64,000 bases of DNA, from contig NZ_CP109430.1 of NCBI RefSeq assembly GCF_036250735.1, positions 744,001-808,000 on the forward strand, read 5' to 3'. Origin of the DNA: Streptosporangium sp. NBC_01495 (lineage in GTDB: Bacteria; Actinomycetota; Actinomycetes; Streptosporangiales; Streptosporangiaceae). Position 1 is the first letter of the stretch; each line of letters starts with the position of its first letter. The notes below the pieces were generated by a model. The model was not told where the DNA came from. It was given only the letters and a program-made list of their open reading frames with translations, and made no database searches. Both the position numbers and the translations under genes were made by a program. Positions 18,590 through 26,738 of this stretch are shown here, in pieces.

Positions 18590-19978
18590 TCAGGACCAGG
18601 TCTGGCCCTCCGGGGTGTCGACGACCTTCACGCCGAGGGCGGCCAGCTCGTCGCGGAGGCGGTCGGAGGCGGCCCAGTCCTTGGCGTCGCGGGCCCGCGA
18701 GCGCCGCTCCAGCAGCTCGGCGGCGCCCCCGGGCAGGGGCTTCGGCCTGACCGACCTGCCGATGTCTAGGGAGAGGTCCAGGGCGAGGATCTGGTCGAGG
18801 TGCAGGAACGCCTCGAACCGGGAACCGGGGGAGATCGAGCCGTCGCGCTCCAGTTCGCGCAGGAGCCGCAGCGCCAGCGGGGTGTCGAGGTCGTCGTCGA
18901 AGGCGGCCTCGATCCGGGAGACCCGGTCGGCGGGCATCGGGCCGCTCGGCGACTCCGACCACTCGGCCACCTGGCCGCGCCAGCGCCGCAGGGTCTTGTC
19001 CGCGGCCCGCAGGGTGTCCCAGGTGAGGTTCATCTGCTGGCGGTGGCGGTGCTCCAGCAGCGCCAGCCGCACGGCCAGCGGGTCGAGGCCCGCGTCCGTC
19101 ACGTCCTTGAGCAGGACCACGTTGCCGGTGGACTTCGACATCTTGCGCCCGTCGAAGAGCAGGTGCTCGCCGTGGACCCAGTGCCGCACCACCTCGTGCC
19201 CGGCGGTGGCGTCGGACTGGGCGCGCTCGTCCTCGTGGTGCGGGAAGCGCAGGTCGATCCCGCCGGTGTGCACGTCGATGTGCTCGCCGAGGAAGCGCAG
19301 CGACATGGCCGAGCACTCGATGTGCCAGCCGGGGAAGCCACGGCCCCACGGGGTCTCCCAGGTCAGCTCCGCCTCCGAGGGCTTCCACAGCGCCCAGTCG
19401 GCGTGGAACCGCTTGCGCGGGTCGACGGCCTCGATCCGGTGGCCGGGCCTCAGGTGGTCGAGCCGGTTGCCCGAGATCTCCCCGTACGTCGGGAAGGAGG
19501 CCGCGTCGAAGAAGACCGACCCGTCGGGCACCGCGTACGCGTGCCCCTTCTCGATCAGCTTGGCGATCATCTCGATCATCAGGTCGATCGTCTCGCTCGC
19601 CCGGGGCGAGTGCTCGGGCGGGCGGATGTTCAGCGCGGAGGTGTCCGCCACGAAGGCGTCCTCGTAGAACCGCGAGATCTCCAGGGCGCTCCGCCCCTCG
19701 GCCCTGGCCTGGGCCAGGATCTTGTCCTCGCCCGAGGGGTCGATCTCGGTGTCGTCCACCAGGTGCCCGACGTCGGTGATGTTGCGGCAGACCACCACCC
19801 GGACGCGCTGCCGCTCGCTGACCCGTCTGATCAGGTCCGACAGCAGGTACGAGCGGAGGTTGCCCACGTGGGCCGACCTGTAGACGGTCGGGCCGCAGGT
19901 GTACATCCGCAGGGAGCGGGTCCCCTCGGGAACGATCCGCTCGACCCGGCGATTCCGCGTGTCATACAGGCTCAGCAT
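18590..19978 (-). CDS. cysS: Cysteinyl-tRNA synthetase-type enzyme
   Basis: A 462-residue class I synthetase that would load cysteine onto tRNA-Cys. YTCGPTVYRSAHVGN holds the first zinc cysteine and the HIGH-type motif (here HVGN), FPGWHIECSAMSLRFLG holds the second zinc ligand, FPHHEDERAQSDA the third, and KMSKSTGN is complete. A full C-terminal anticodon region is present, so it is CysRS rather than the shorter MshC ligase of mycothiol synthesis. Deviations from the common PHHENEIAQSE suggest a divergent or second copy. The upstream region contains short tandem repeats. Confidence 0.88.
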   Translation of the reverse strand: MLSLYDTRNRRVERIVPEGTRSLRMYTCGPTVYRSAHVGNLRSYLLSDLIRRVSERQRVRVVVCRNITDVGHLVDDTEIDPSGEDKILAQARAEGRSALEISRFYEDAFVADTSALNIRPPEHSPRASETIDLMIEMIAKLIEKGHAYAVPDGSVFFDAASFPTYGEISGNRLDHLRPGHRIEAVDPRKRFHADWALWKPSEAELTWETPWGRGFPGWHIECSAMSLRFLGEHIDVHTGGIDLRFPHHEDERAQSDATAGHEVVRHWVHGEHLLFDGRKMSKSTGNVVLLKDVTDAGLDPLAVRLALLEHRHRQQMNLTWDTLRAADKTLRRWRGQVAEWSESPSGPMPADRVSRIEAAFDDDLDTPLALRLLRELERDGSISPGSRFEAFLHLDQILALDLSLDIGRSVRPKPLPGGAAELLERRSRARDAKDWAASDRLRDELAALGVKVVDTPEGQTWS

Positions 19979-20007
19979 GTGCCGAGCCTACGCAACCGCG
20001 CCCGCTT

Positions 20008-20090
20008 CCACAGCGATCCGGTCCCACAGCGATCCGGTCCCACAGCGTAAGGGTCCACAGCGATCCGGTCCTACAGCGTAAGAGTCCACA
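20008..20090. repeat. Five degenerate 15-16-bp tandem units upstream of cysS
   Basis: Units alternate between CAGCGATCCGGTCCCA and CAGCGTAAGGGTCCA types: about three of the first and two of the second in a row. They begin about 30 bases before the cysS start codon on its upstream side, so they lie in its promoter or leader. Confidence 0.75.
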
Positions 20091-20099
20091 CGGGCGCGG

Positions 20100-20127
20100 C
20101 CCGGGTCCGGACGTGTCCAAACCCGGG
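20100..20127 (-). terminator. Hairpin after the three-gene cassette
   Basis: CCCGGGT (20100-20106) pairs with ACCCGGG (20121-20127), with a further short inner repeat GTCC/GGAC. It lies 10 bases past the stop of the last cassette gene. The stem is only 7 bp. Confidence 0.4.
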
Positions 20128-20137
20128 GCACGACACC

Positions 20138-21979
20138 TCAGCCTTCGAGGAAGGCGAGGATCTCGCGGTCGCCCCGGTCGCGCAGGCGGGCGATCACCTC
20201 TTCGCGGGTGCAGCCATCCGGCAGGCCGATGCGGGCGCCGATCAGGCGGACGCCCTCGGCCTCCGACGCCACCGGCGCCGTGTAGCCGATCAGGTGCAGC
20301 GCCCGGTTCAGGGCGGGCAGGGTCGGCGAGGCCGCGGGCAGGTAGCGGGTCAGCAGCTCACCGCCGTCGGAGACCGTCAGGAAGACGTGGTCGCCCTCGG
20401 AGGCGTTGGCGCCGATCAGGACGGGACGGATGGAGCCCATGGTCGGCTGGTTGTGCCAGCTGATCACCACGTCGCCCGAGGGGGTGGCGGCGGTCAGCTG
20501 GCCGCCGGGGGCCATGCCCAGGTGCGCGGCGAAGCCGGTCGGCAGCGGGGAGCCCGAGCCGCGCAGGTGCTCGGCGTTGACGTCCACCCGGTGCCACCAG
20601 CGCCCGTCGCGGCTGCGGAAGCAGCGCCGGGTCTCCGAGACGTCCCGGCGCGGCTGGTAGTCGGCCTGCTCGGCTCCGGCCACCCTGATCCACCCGCGCT
20701 GCGTACGCTCGAAGCCGGGCCCGCCCGCGTACGCGCGGACCGAGCTCTCGCTCACGTCGTAGCGCCCGGTGAGGTTGGTGACGATCGTGTTGACCGACGC
20801 CTCGCCGTTGGACCGCTCGATCTCCCGGACGATCATCTCCCGGATGCCCAGATACTGCTCGCCGCCCCAGCGCGACAGCCCGTACTTGTTCCGGTCGACC
20901 CGCAGGAACCGGTCGTCGGCGGTGAGCTGGTTGCGGATGCCGACGAGGCTGTAGTCCTCGCCGATGCGCTCCTGGATCTCCTCGGGCGTCAGCGGGCCGC
21001 CCGCCACCGCGAGCACGGCCTCGGCCTTGTCGTTGACGCTGCGGGGCCAGGGGACCACGTGGTTCTCCAGCACCCGAAGCTGGGGCACCGCGATGAGCCA
21101 GCGCTCGGCCACGTCCTCGCGGATGCCGAGCTGGCTGGCCAGCGTCACGGCCTCGTCCAGCGGGCGCGGCCCGTCGGTGAACAGCTGCCGGGTCTTCTCC
21201 CTGAGCTCGTCCGCCCCTCCGGCGACCAGCCAGCCGTCCACCTGCTCGTAGCCGGTCAGCAGGGTCCGTACGAACCGCCAGGAGGGAATGCCCAGCGTGG
21301 TCAGGTCGGTGCGGTGCCACGGCACGGCGGCGGCCAGGTCGTCGGCGGGCACGGCGGAGCCCAGCCGGCCCCGCAGCCACGACACGTGGGCGATCAGCGG
21401 CGCCGCGTCCTCCTTGGCGAGCCAGGCCTCGACGTGGTCGCGCAGGTCGCGCTCGATCTGCCGGATGCGCTCCCTGGTGACCGAGAACCGCTGGGCCAGG
21501 TCGTCGAGCGTGGCCCGCTGGGAGGCGTACAGCCGGTCCCTGGCGATGGCCCGCTGCCGCTCGTCCAGCGTGGCGAAGACCTCGTCGATCAGCTCGGGCA
21601 GCGGCCGGTCCGGCCGGGAGGGACGGACGCTGGCGACGCTCTCCTCGGTGACCGGTTCGAGCAGGCGCTCCAGCACCCCGGTGAACAGCTTGTGCACCAC
21701 CTCGCGGCCGAGCCCCTCGGGCGTGCGGGCGCTCGCGGCGGGGTCGGCGAACCTGAGCACTGGGAGGACGTCACCGAGCATCAGGTGACCCCAGCACGCC
21801 AGGGCGAGGTCGGTCAGGCGACCGGCGACCTCGGACGTCCCGATGGTCGAGCAGGCAGTGTCGAGCGGAAGCGCCTGCCACCACGCCTCGGGGAGGCGGG
21901 GGTCGGTCGCGATCGGCGCTACCTGGCCGGGAGAGGTCCAGCGCAAGGGTGGCGCGATGTCGCTCAGGCTGAGGTTCAT
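20138..21979 (-). CDS. Sigma-region-4-like HTH protein, third gene of the helicase cassette
   Basis: A 613-residue cytoplasmic protein of unknown function. Residues 1-110 form a conserved-looking start (MNLSLSDIAPPLRW, LPEAWWQALP, GDVLPVL). Residues about 157-180 are a sigma-70 region 4-like helix-turn-helix (DLAQRFSVTRERIRQIERDL). Residues 320-432 look like two winged helices (GGPLTPEEIQERIGEDYSLV with VDRNKYGLSRWG resembles HARE-HTH). Residues 446-613 form a domain shared with the 24090-26627 protein (RRCFRSRDGRWWHRVDVNAEHL; YLPAASPTLP). It is the last gene, 49 bases after the helicase. There is no sigma region 2, so it is not a normal sigma factor. A DNA-binding role is inferred. Confidence 0.8.
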   Translation of the reverse strand: MNLSLSDIAPPLRWTSPGQVAPIATDPRLPEAWWQALPLDTACSTIGTSEVAGRLTDLALACWGHLMLGDVLPVLRFADPAASARTPEGLGREVVHKLFTGVLERLLEPVTEESVASVRPSRPDRPLPELIDEVFATLDERQRAIARDRLYASQRATLDDLAQRFSVTRERIRQIERDLRDHVEAWLAKEDAAPLIAHVSWLRGRLGSAVPADDLAAAVPWHRTDLTTLGIPSWRFVRTLLTGYEQVDGWLVAGGADELREKTRQLFTDGPRPLDEAVTLASQLGIREDVAERWLIAVPQLRVLENHVVPWPRSVNDKAEAVLAVAGGPLTPEEIQERIGEDYSLVGIRNQLTADDRFLRVDRNKYGLSRWGGEQYLGIREMIVREIERSNGEASVNTIVTNLTGRYDVSESSVRAYAGGPGFERTQRGWIRVAGAEQADYQPRRDVSETRRCFRSRDGRWWHRVDVNAEHLRGSGSPLPTGFAAHLGMAPGGQLTAATPSGDVVISWHNQPTMGSIRPVLIGANASEGDHVFLTVSDGGELLTRYLPAASPTLPALNRALHLIGYTAPVASEAEGVRLIGARIGLPDGCTREEVIARLRDRGDREILAFLEG

Positions 21980-22016
21980 TGAGGTCCAACCGGCAAAGGG
22001 GAATATATCCGCAGTT

Positions 22017-22030
22017 CAGACTATGTGGTC
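22017..22030. promoter_or_regulatory. CAGACTATGTGGTC motif before the third cassette gene
   Basis: Nearly the same motif as the palindrome at 26697-26710 upstream of the first cassette gene, with one extra base (CAGACTATG[T]GGTC). It overlaps the helicase stop and stands about 40 bases before the next start, where an internal operator or promoter would be. Confidence 0.4.
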
Positions 22031-24086
22031 AGGTAGGAAGGAAGGGACTTGCCCGTCCGTAATGAGAAACGTAGAGGAGTTCCCTGGCCCGGGTGCAGGC
22101 CACGTAGAGCAGGCCGCGCTCCCGTTGGAGATCGTGTGCCCTGGCCGCCGGATCCTCGCCGACCGGGGTCAGGGAGTCTGGGTCGGGCACGATCCCGTCG
22201 CCCACGCCGATCACCGCGACCCGCCGGAACTCCAGCCCCTTCATACCGTGCAGTGTCGTCACCCGTACCCCCAGATCACGCAGAGCGGCCCGCGCGTCAC
22301 GCACGAGGCCGGCGGTCCTGGCGGCCACCGCTATCTCCTCGGGCGTCACACCCTCATTCACCCACTGTCCCACCTGTGCCACCAGACCCGTCAGCTCATC
22401 CTGCGGTGAATCGTAGGCGCGGACCATCGGCCGAAGCCCGTGCCGGGTGCCCCTGAAGCCGTAAAGCTCCTGCACACCCTTGACGAGCCCGTCGGCGGGG
22501 CCACCCCCGCGTAACCGGACCCCCCAGGACAGGATCTCCCGTGGAAGCCGGTACGACACCTGCAGGCGCTGCTGGATCGCGTCGATCCCCACGGCACCGA
22601 GCGTCACCCGCGTGTCGAAGATGCGCTGGTGCGGGTCGCCCACGATGAACATGTCGTCGCGGGCGTGCGGCACCGCCGCCCGCAGCAGCCGCCACTGCGC
22701 GGGGTGCAGGTCCTGCGCCTCGTCCACCACGATGTGCCGGTACGGCTCCCGCGCCGGCTCGATCTCCTCCAGCAGGTCCCCCGTCGTCTGGCCGAGCAGC
22801 ACCGACGCCTCGGAGGCGAGCTGCAGCAGGGTCCGCTTGCCGCGATCTCGCAGTTGCTCGGTGACGTGCTCGATGGCCTTCCACACGGAGGTGCGCTCCT
22901 CGCCCGCCAGTTCGACGCTGCGGCCGGGGCGGGGGGCGTCCAGATACTCGTCCATGGTCCGCAGGTTCTGCGCCAGGACCACCTGCTCCCACTCGCGCAG
23001 CAGGAACGCCGGGCTGTGGCCGGTCTCGGTCTCCTCCCAGAGCGCGGTCAGCTCGGCGGCGCCGACCAGCGAGGGCGGGCGCCCCTCGGCCTCGGCGACG
23101 ATGCGGTGGGCCAGCCGGTCCACGTTGCCGACCTCGATCCGCTTGCGGATCACCTCGTCCTCGATCAGCTGGTCGAGCCTGGTCGCGAGCTCGGCGCTCA
23201 GCCCCTGGGAGAAGGTGACGAGCAGGATCTGCCCGCTCGCGCGCCTGGCCAGGAAGGCGGCCCGGTGCAGGGCGACGAGTGTCTTGCCGGTGCCCGCGCC
23301 GCCGGTGACCAGCGTCGGCTGCTGGTAGGACTCCCAGTACGCCAGCCGGTGCTGCGGCGGGTGCAGGAAGACGCACCAGCCGGGCGCGTCGAGCACGCGG
23401 TTCAGCTCACTCGGGTCGTCGGTGAAGACGGCGCGGTCCGGGCTGCGCAGGAGCGCGGCGCCGAAGTCCTCGGGATTGATCGGCTCCGGGTCCGCGGTGA
23501 CGGCGCGGCAGTTCTCCAGCTCCCGCCAGGCCCCGGCCATCGAATCGCCCCTGGCGAGCGCCGCCAGCGGCTCGTACTGCGTCGGGGGCAGCAGCGGTTC
23601 GAGCGCCTCCAGGGTGAGCTGGTCGGTGATCTGCCTGACCAGCGGCAGGAAGCGGCCGTCGACCCCCAGCTCGGCCAGGTCGCTGTCGCAGATGTCGGAG
23701 AACAGCCGCGTCGCGGACGCCTCGGCCGCCCGGCGCACCGCGGGCCGCACCCGGTCCAGCGCCTCGGCGTCCCACATCTCGACCACGCCCAGCGCCGTGT
23801 TGACGCCGAACCGGTAGCGCTGCGCGTACGCCCACGCCTCCGCGTCCGGCAGCACGGTCAGCAGCCAGTAGACGTCCCGCTGCTTGACCACGACGCCCCG
23901 GTGCCGGTCGGCCAGCCTCAGGGTGGCCACCCGGGGGTCCCGCGCCCCCCTGACCCGCTCGGGGTGCGGAGCGCCCGCCACGTTCTGCAGGAACCTGCGC
24001 GCCGAGACCACGACGTCCCGGCGCACCGGCTGGGCCAGGGCGCCGAGTTCGACGGGGAAGTCCGGGGAGATGGCGAGGCGGGGCAT
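22029..24086 (-). CDS. RelE/ParE-like domain fused to a UvrD/Rep-type SF1 helicase
   Basis: A 685-residue protein. Residues about 5-105 match the RelE/ParE interferase-like pattern (FPVELGALAQPVRRDVVVSA, RGARDPRVATLRLADRHRGVV, VYWLLTVLPDAEAWAYAQ, RYRFGVNTALGVVEM). After a linker the helicase has all SF1A motifs: Q-like HPPQ (242-245), Walker A GGAGTGKT (262-269), VVDEAQD (453-459), GDPHQRIF (483-490), SYR (511-513), TLHGMKGLEF (611-620) and GLLYVACTRAR (658-668). It should move on DNA using ATP; whether the RelE-like part cuts RNA is unknown. It starts 3 bases after the stop of the upstream paralogue gene, so the two are translationally coupled. Confidence 0.87.
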   Translation of the reverse strand: MPRLAISPDFPVELGALAQPVRRDVVVSARRFLQNVAGAPHPERVRGARDPRVATLRLADRHRGVVVKQRDVYWLLTVLPDAEAWAYAQRYRFGVNTALGVVEMWDAEALDRVRPAVRRAAEASATRLFSDICDSDLAELGVDGRFLPLVRQITDQLTLEALEPLLPPTQYEPLAALARGDSMAGAWRELENCRAVTADPEPINPEDFGAALLRSPDRAVFTDDPSELNRVLDAPGWCVFLHPPQHRLAYWESYQQPTLVTGGAGTGKTLVALHRAAFLARRASGQILLVTFSQGLSAELATRLDQLIEDEVIRKRIEVGNVDRLAHRIVAEAEGRPPSLVGAAELTALWEETETGHSPAFLLREWEQVVLAQNLRTMDEYLDAPRPGRSVELAGEERTSVWKAIEHVTEQLRDRGKRTLLQLASEASVLLGQTTGDLLEEIEPAREPYRHIVVDEAQDLHPAQWRLLRAAVPHARDDMFIVGDPHQRIFDTRVTLGAVGIDAIQQRLQVSYRLPREILSWGVRLRGGGPADGLVKGVQELYGFRGTRHGLRPMVRAYDSPQDELTGLVAQVGQWVNEGVTPEEIAVAARTAGLVRDARAALRDLGVRVTTLHGMKGLEFRRVAVIGVGDGIVPDPDSLTPVGEDPAARAHDLQRERGLLYVACTRARELLYVSHYGRASPFLPT

Positions 24087-24089
24087 GAA

Positions 24090-26627
24090 TCAGGCCAACA
24101 GCGACAGGAGATCGCGGTCCCCGCGTTCCCGCAGCCGGGTGAGGAGCTCGGGGGTGCCCACGGGTCCCGTCATGCCGACCCGGGTGGCGATGACCCGCCT
24201 GGCCTGCTCGGCGGTGCCGCCCGTCGCGGTGTAGCCGACCAGCCGCAGCGCCCGCGCCGTGATCTCCACCTCCTCGCCCGCGGCCGGCAGATGCCTGGCC
24301 CGCAGGACCCCCTCGTCCGACAGGGTCAGGAACAGGTGGCTGCCCTCCTTGGCGCCCACGTCCTCCAGGAGCGTCATGAGCGACTCCAGCACGGGCCTGT
24401 CGTGCCAGCTGAGGACCAGCTCCCCGACCGCGCTGCTGACCGTGCGGCCGTCACCGGGCGACATCCCGAGGTAGGCGGCGAACCCGCTGGGCAGCGGGCA
24501 CTCGGCGCCCCCGAGGTGTTCCCCGGTGACGTCGATCCTCAGCCACCAGCGGCCGTCGGGCTGCCGGAAGCAGCGCCTGGTCAGCGAGACGTCCTTCAGC
24601 GGGCGGAACGGGGCCTTCTTCGGTTCCTGCCCGGCCTCCCCGCCGTTCTGCGGCCCGCCGACCCCGTCGGCGGGTTTCTCCGCGGTCAGGGCCGGGGCGC
24701 CGTTCGAGCGCTGGGGAGGCCGCTCGCCCGCGCCGAGGATGCGCAGCTGCGGGACGTTCTCCAGCCACTCCTTGGACACCTCGGGATGGATGCCCAGCGA
24801 GGAGACCATGTCGAGGGCCTTGTTGATGGTGAGCGGCGGCTTGGCGCCGCTGATCATGTCGCGGGTGCGGTGGCGCAGCTCGGTGATGTCGCCCTCCACC
24901 AGCCATTCGTCGACCAGGTGGTAGCCGGGGAGGGTGGCCAGCACGAACTGCCAGGCCGGTACGTCGAGGGAGTGCAGTTCCCGGGTGTGCCATTCGGCCG
25001 CGTCGACCAGCCGCTCCCTCGGCGCGGCCTTGCCGAGGATCCCCTTCATCTCCTCCAGGTGCTCCCGGTACGGGGCGGCCTCGTCGGAGGAGAGCCATTC
25101 GGCGAGCTCCCGGCGCAGGTCGGTCTCGAGGTCGCGGATGACCTCCGGGGACACCGCGAAGAGCTTGGCCAGCGCCTCCACGGTCGCGGGGGCGTCGCTG
25201 AACAGCCTGTTCTGCGCCACCGCCCAGCGCTTGTCCTCCACGTTGGCGAAGACGCCGTCCACCAGCGAGTGCAGGCTCTTCGGCACCGGCGGCCCGGCCT
25301 CGTCGTCCTCGTCGTCCTCGTCGCTCTCCGCGACCGGCTCGGGGGCGTCGGCGGGTGCGGGGTCGTGCCCGCGGTCGTCTCCGGAGTCGTCCCGGGGGTT
25401 GGCGACGGGCTCGGCTCCGGCTTCCACGGGTCCTGCCTCGTCGGCGGGTTCCGCCTCGCCGGGCCCTGCCTCGAAGACGGGTTCCGCCTCGGCGGGTCCG
25501 GCTTCCGAGATCGCGGGTCCGGCCTCGACCGGCTCCGCCCCGGCTCCTGGGAGGGCCTCGGCGGGTCCGGCCTCGAGGGCAGGCTCCGCTCCGGCTTCCT
25601 GGACGGCCCCTGCTCCGGCGGGTCCGGCCTTGGGGACGTCTTCCGCTCCCGCGTGACCGGCCTCGGAGGCGGGTTCGGCCTCGGCGGGCTCCGCCTGATC
25701 GGTCCACGGCACCGGCCGGGGGAGGAGGCCGGGCGCGCCCTCGGCGCGAACCCCCGCCACCGGGATGTCCCGGTGGCCGGATCCGGCGGCGTCCGCCTTC
25801 TCGGGGGTGGTCGCGAGCCTGTCTTCCCGCACTTCCCGCACTTCCCGCGCGGAGGAGCTCGCCGGCCGGTTCTTCCTCGCCGAGGCGGGCTGGAAGAGCG
25901 ATCCGGGGGGCTCCTCGGAACCGCCGTCCGTCGCGCGACGGGCGTCGGGCACCGGTACGGCGTCGCGTTCCCGCAGGGCCTTGCGCTTCGGCAGAACCAC
26001 CGGCTCCGCGAGGGCCTCGGGCTCCGGCCCGGGAGCGTCCCCGGCGTGGAGGTCCGCCACGGCGGGCGGGGCGTCCGGCACCGGGAGGTCCCCGGCGGCG
26101 GACTCGCTCGCGGTGGATCCGCTCGCGACGGGCACGAGGGAGGCCACCGGCTCGGGGGAGGACGCGGGTGCCCGGGAGGCCTCGGCCGCGTGCGCCGGCG
26201 GCGGGACCGAGTGGGCGGGAGCGGGGGCCGCCAGGCGGGTGAAGACCGCGGTGAAGAGCGCGTGCAGCAGGGGGACCGGCTGGATGAACGGCTGGTCGCG
26301 CAGGTCGTGGCCGGTCAGCGAGAGAAGGGCCGGCCAGGACCCGGCGCGGTCGAGGGCGATGGCCGTGTAGGGCTCGTCCGCGTCGTCCGGGTCCAGGACG
26401 TGCAGGGCGGGAAGCACGTCACCCACGGCGGCGGCCGGCCAGTGGTTCAGGGCGACCGAGGCGAGGATGTCGGCGAGCCTCTCCGGGCCCAGCACGGCGA
26501 GCACGCGGGCCATCGGCAGGCTTCGCCACCAAGCGTCCGGTAGGTCGGGCTGTTCGCGCAGAAGTGGGATCGTGGCCGCGTCGCTCCAGCGCAGCGGCGG
26601 CACGAGGTCACTCAGACAGAAGTTCAT
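24090..26627 (-). CDS. Large paralogue of the sigma-4-like protein, first gene of the helicase cassette
   Basis: An 845-residue protein of unknown function. Its start (MNFCLSDLVPPLRW, LPDAWWRSLP, GDVLPALHVLDP), middle (SLDVPAWQFVLATLPGY, LVDEWLVEGDITELRHRTRD, VPQLRIL) and end (SLTRRCFRQPDGRWWLRIDV, LPSGFAAYLGMSPGD, GSHLFLTLSDEG, RLRERGDRDLLSLL) match the 20138-21979 protein in the same order. The helix-turn-helix is degenerate (LAKLFAVSPEVIRDLETDL), and the two winged-helix segments are replaced by a short linker. Residues about 150-470 are an Ala/Glu/Pro-rich acidic low-complexity stretch not found in the partner. Its stop is 3 bases before the helicase start. Confidence 0.8.
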   Translation of the reverse strand: MNFCLSDLVPPLRWSDAATIPLLREQPDLPDAWWRSLPMARVLAVLGPERLADILASVALNHWPAAAVGDVLPALHVLDPDDADEPYTAIALDRAGSWPALLSLTGHDLRDQPFIQPVPLLHALFTAVFTRLAAPAPAHSVPPPAHAAEASRAPASSPEPVASLVPVASGSTASESAAGDLPVPDAPPAVADLHAGDAPGPEPEALAEPVVLPKRKALRERDAVPVPDARRATDGGSEEPPGSLFQPASARKNRPASSSAREVREVREDRLATTPEKADAAGSGHRDIPVAGVRAEGAPGLLPRPVPWTDQAEPAEAEPASEAGHAGAEDVPKAGPAGAGAVQEAGAEPALEAGPAEALPGAGAEPVEAGPAISEAGPAEAEPVFEAGPGEAEPADEAGPVEAGAEPVANPRDDSGDDRGHDPAPADAPEPVAESDEDDEDDEAGPPVPKSLHSLVDGVFANVEDKRWAVAQNRLFSDAPATVEALAKLFAVSPEVIRDLETDLRRELAEWLSSDEAAPYREHLEEMKGILGKAAPRERLVDAAEWHTRELHSLDVPAWQFVLATLPGYHLVDEWLVEGDITELRHRTRDMISGAKPPLTINKALDMVSSLGIHPEVSKEWLENVPQLRILGAGERPPQRSNGAPALTAEKPADGVGGPQNGGEAGQEPKKAPFRPLKDVSLTRRCFRQPDGRWWLRIDVTGEHLGGAECPLPSGFAAYLGMSPGDGRTVSSAVGELVLSWHDRPVLESLMTLLEDVGAKEGSHLFLTLSDEGVLRARHLPAAGEEVEITARALRLVGYTATGGTAEQARRVIATRVGMTGPVGTPELLTRLRERGDRDLLSLLA

Positions 26628-26696
26628 CCGTTCCCTTCACCAGCCCCTCAAGCCGCCCGAGTCACTCCATGTGGCCGGGGAACGAGACTCATGGAA

Positions 26697-26710
26697 CAGA
26701 CCATAGTCTG
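26697..26710. promoter_or_regulatory. Palindrome CAGACCATAGTCTG upstream of the cassette
   Basis: A 5-bp perfect inverted repeat around CATA, about 70 bases before the start of the first cassette gene and about 30 bases before the stop of the methyltransferase gene on the same strand. A near copy lies before the third cassette gene. It is a possible operator or promoter for the cassette; the cassette proteins with HTH domains are natural candidates to bind it. Confidence 0.4.
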
Positions 26711-26738
26711 GCAAATCGCCCCGGCGCATTGGGGCGAT

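Noticed and set aside
18590..19978. Classification as MshC (mycothiol cysteine ligase)
   Set aside because: The protein has the length, KMSKS context and C-terminal tRNA-binding region of CysRS; MshC is shorter.
20138..21979. Classification as an ordinary sigma factor
   Set aside because: Only a region-4-like HTH is present; region 2, needed for binding core polymerase and the -10 element, is missing.
22629..26543. Very long open frame opposite the helicase cassette
   Set aside because: It is the antisense shadow of two high-G+C genes: no conserved motif, no ribosome binding site, and the minus strand carries the helicase motifs.
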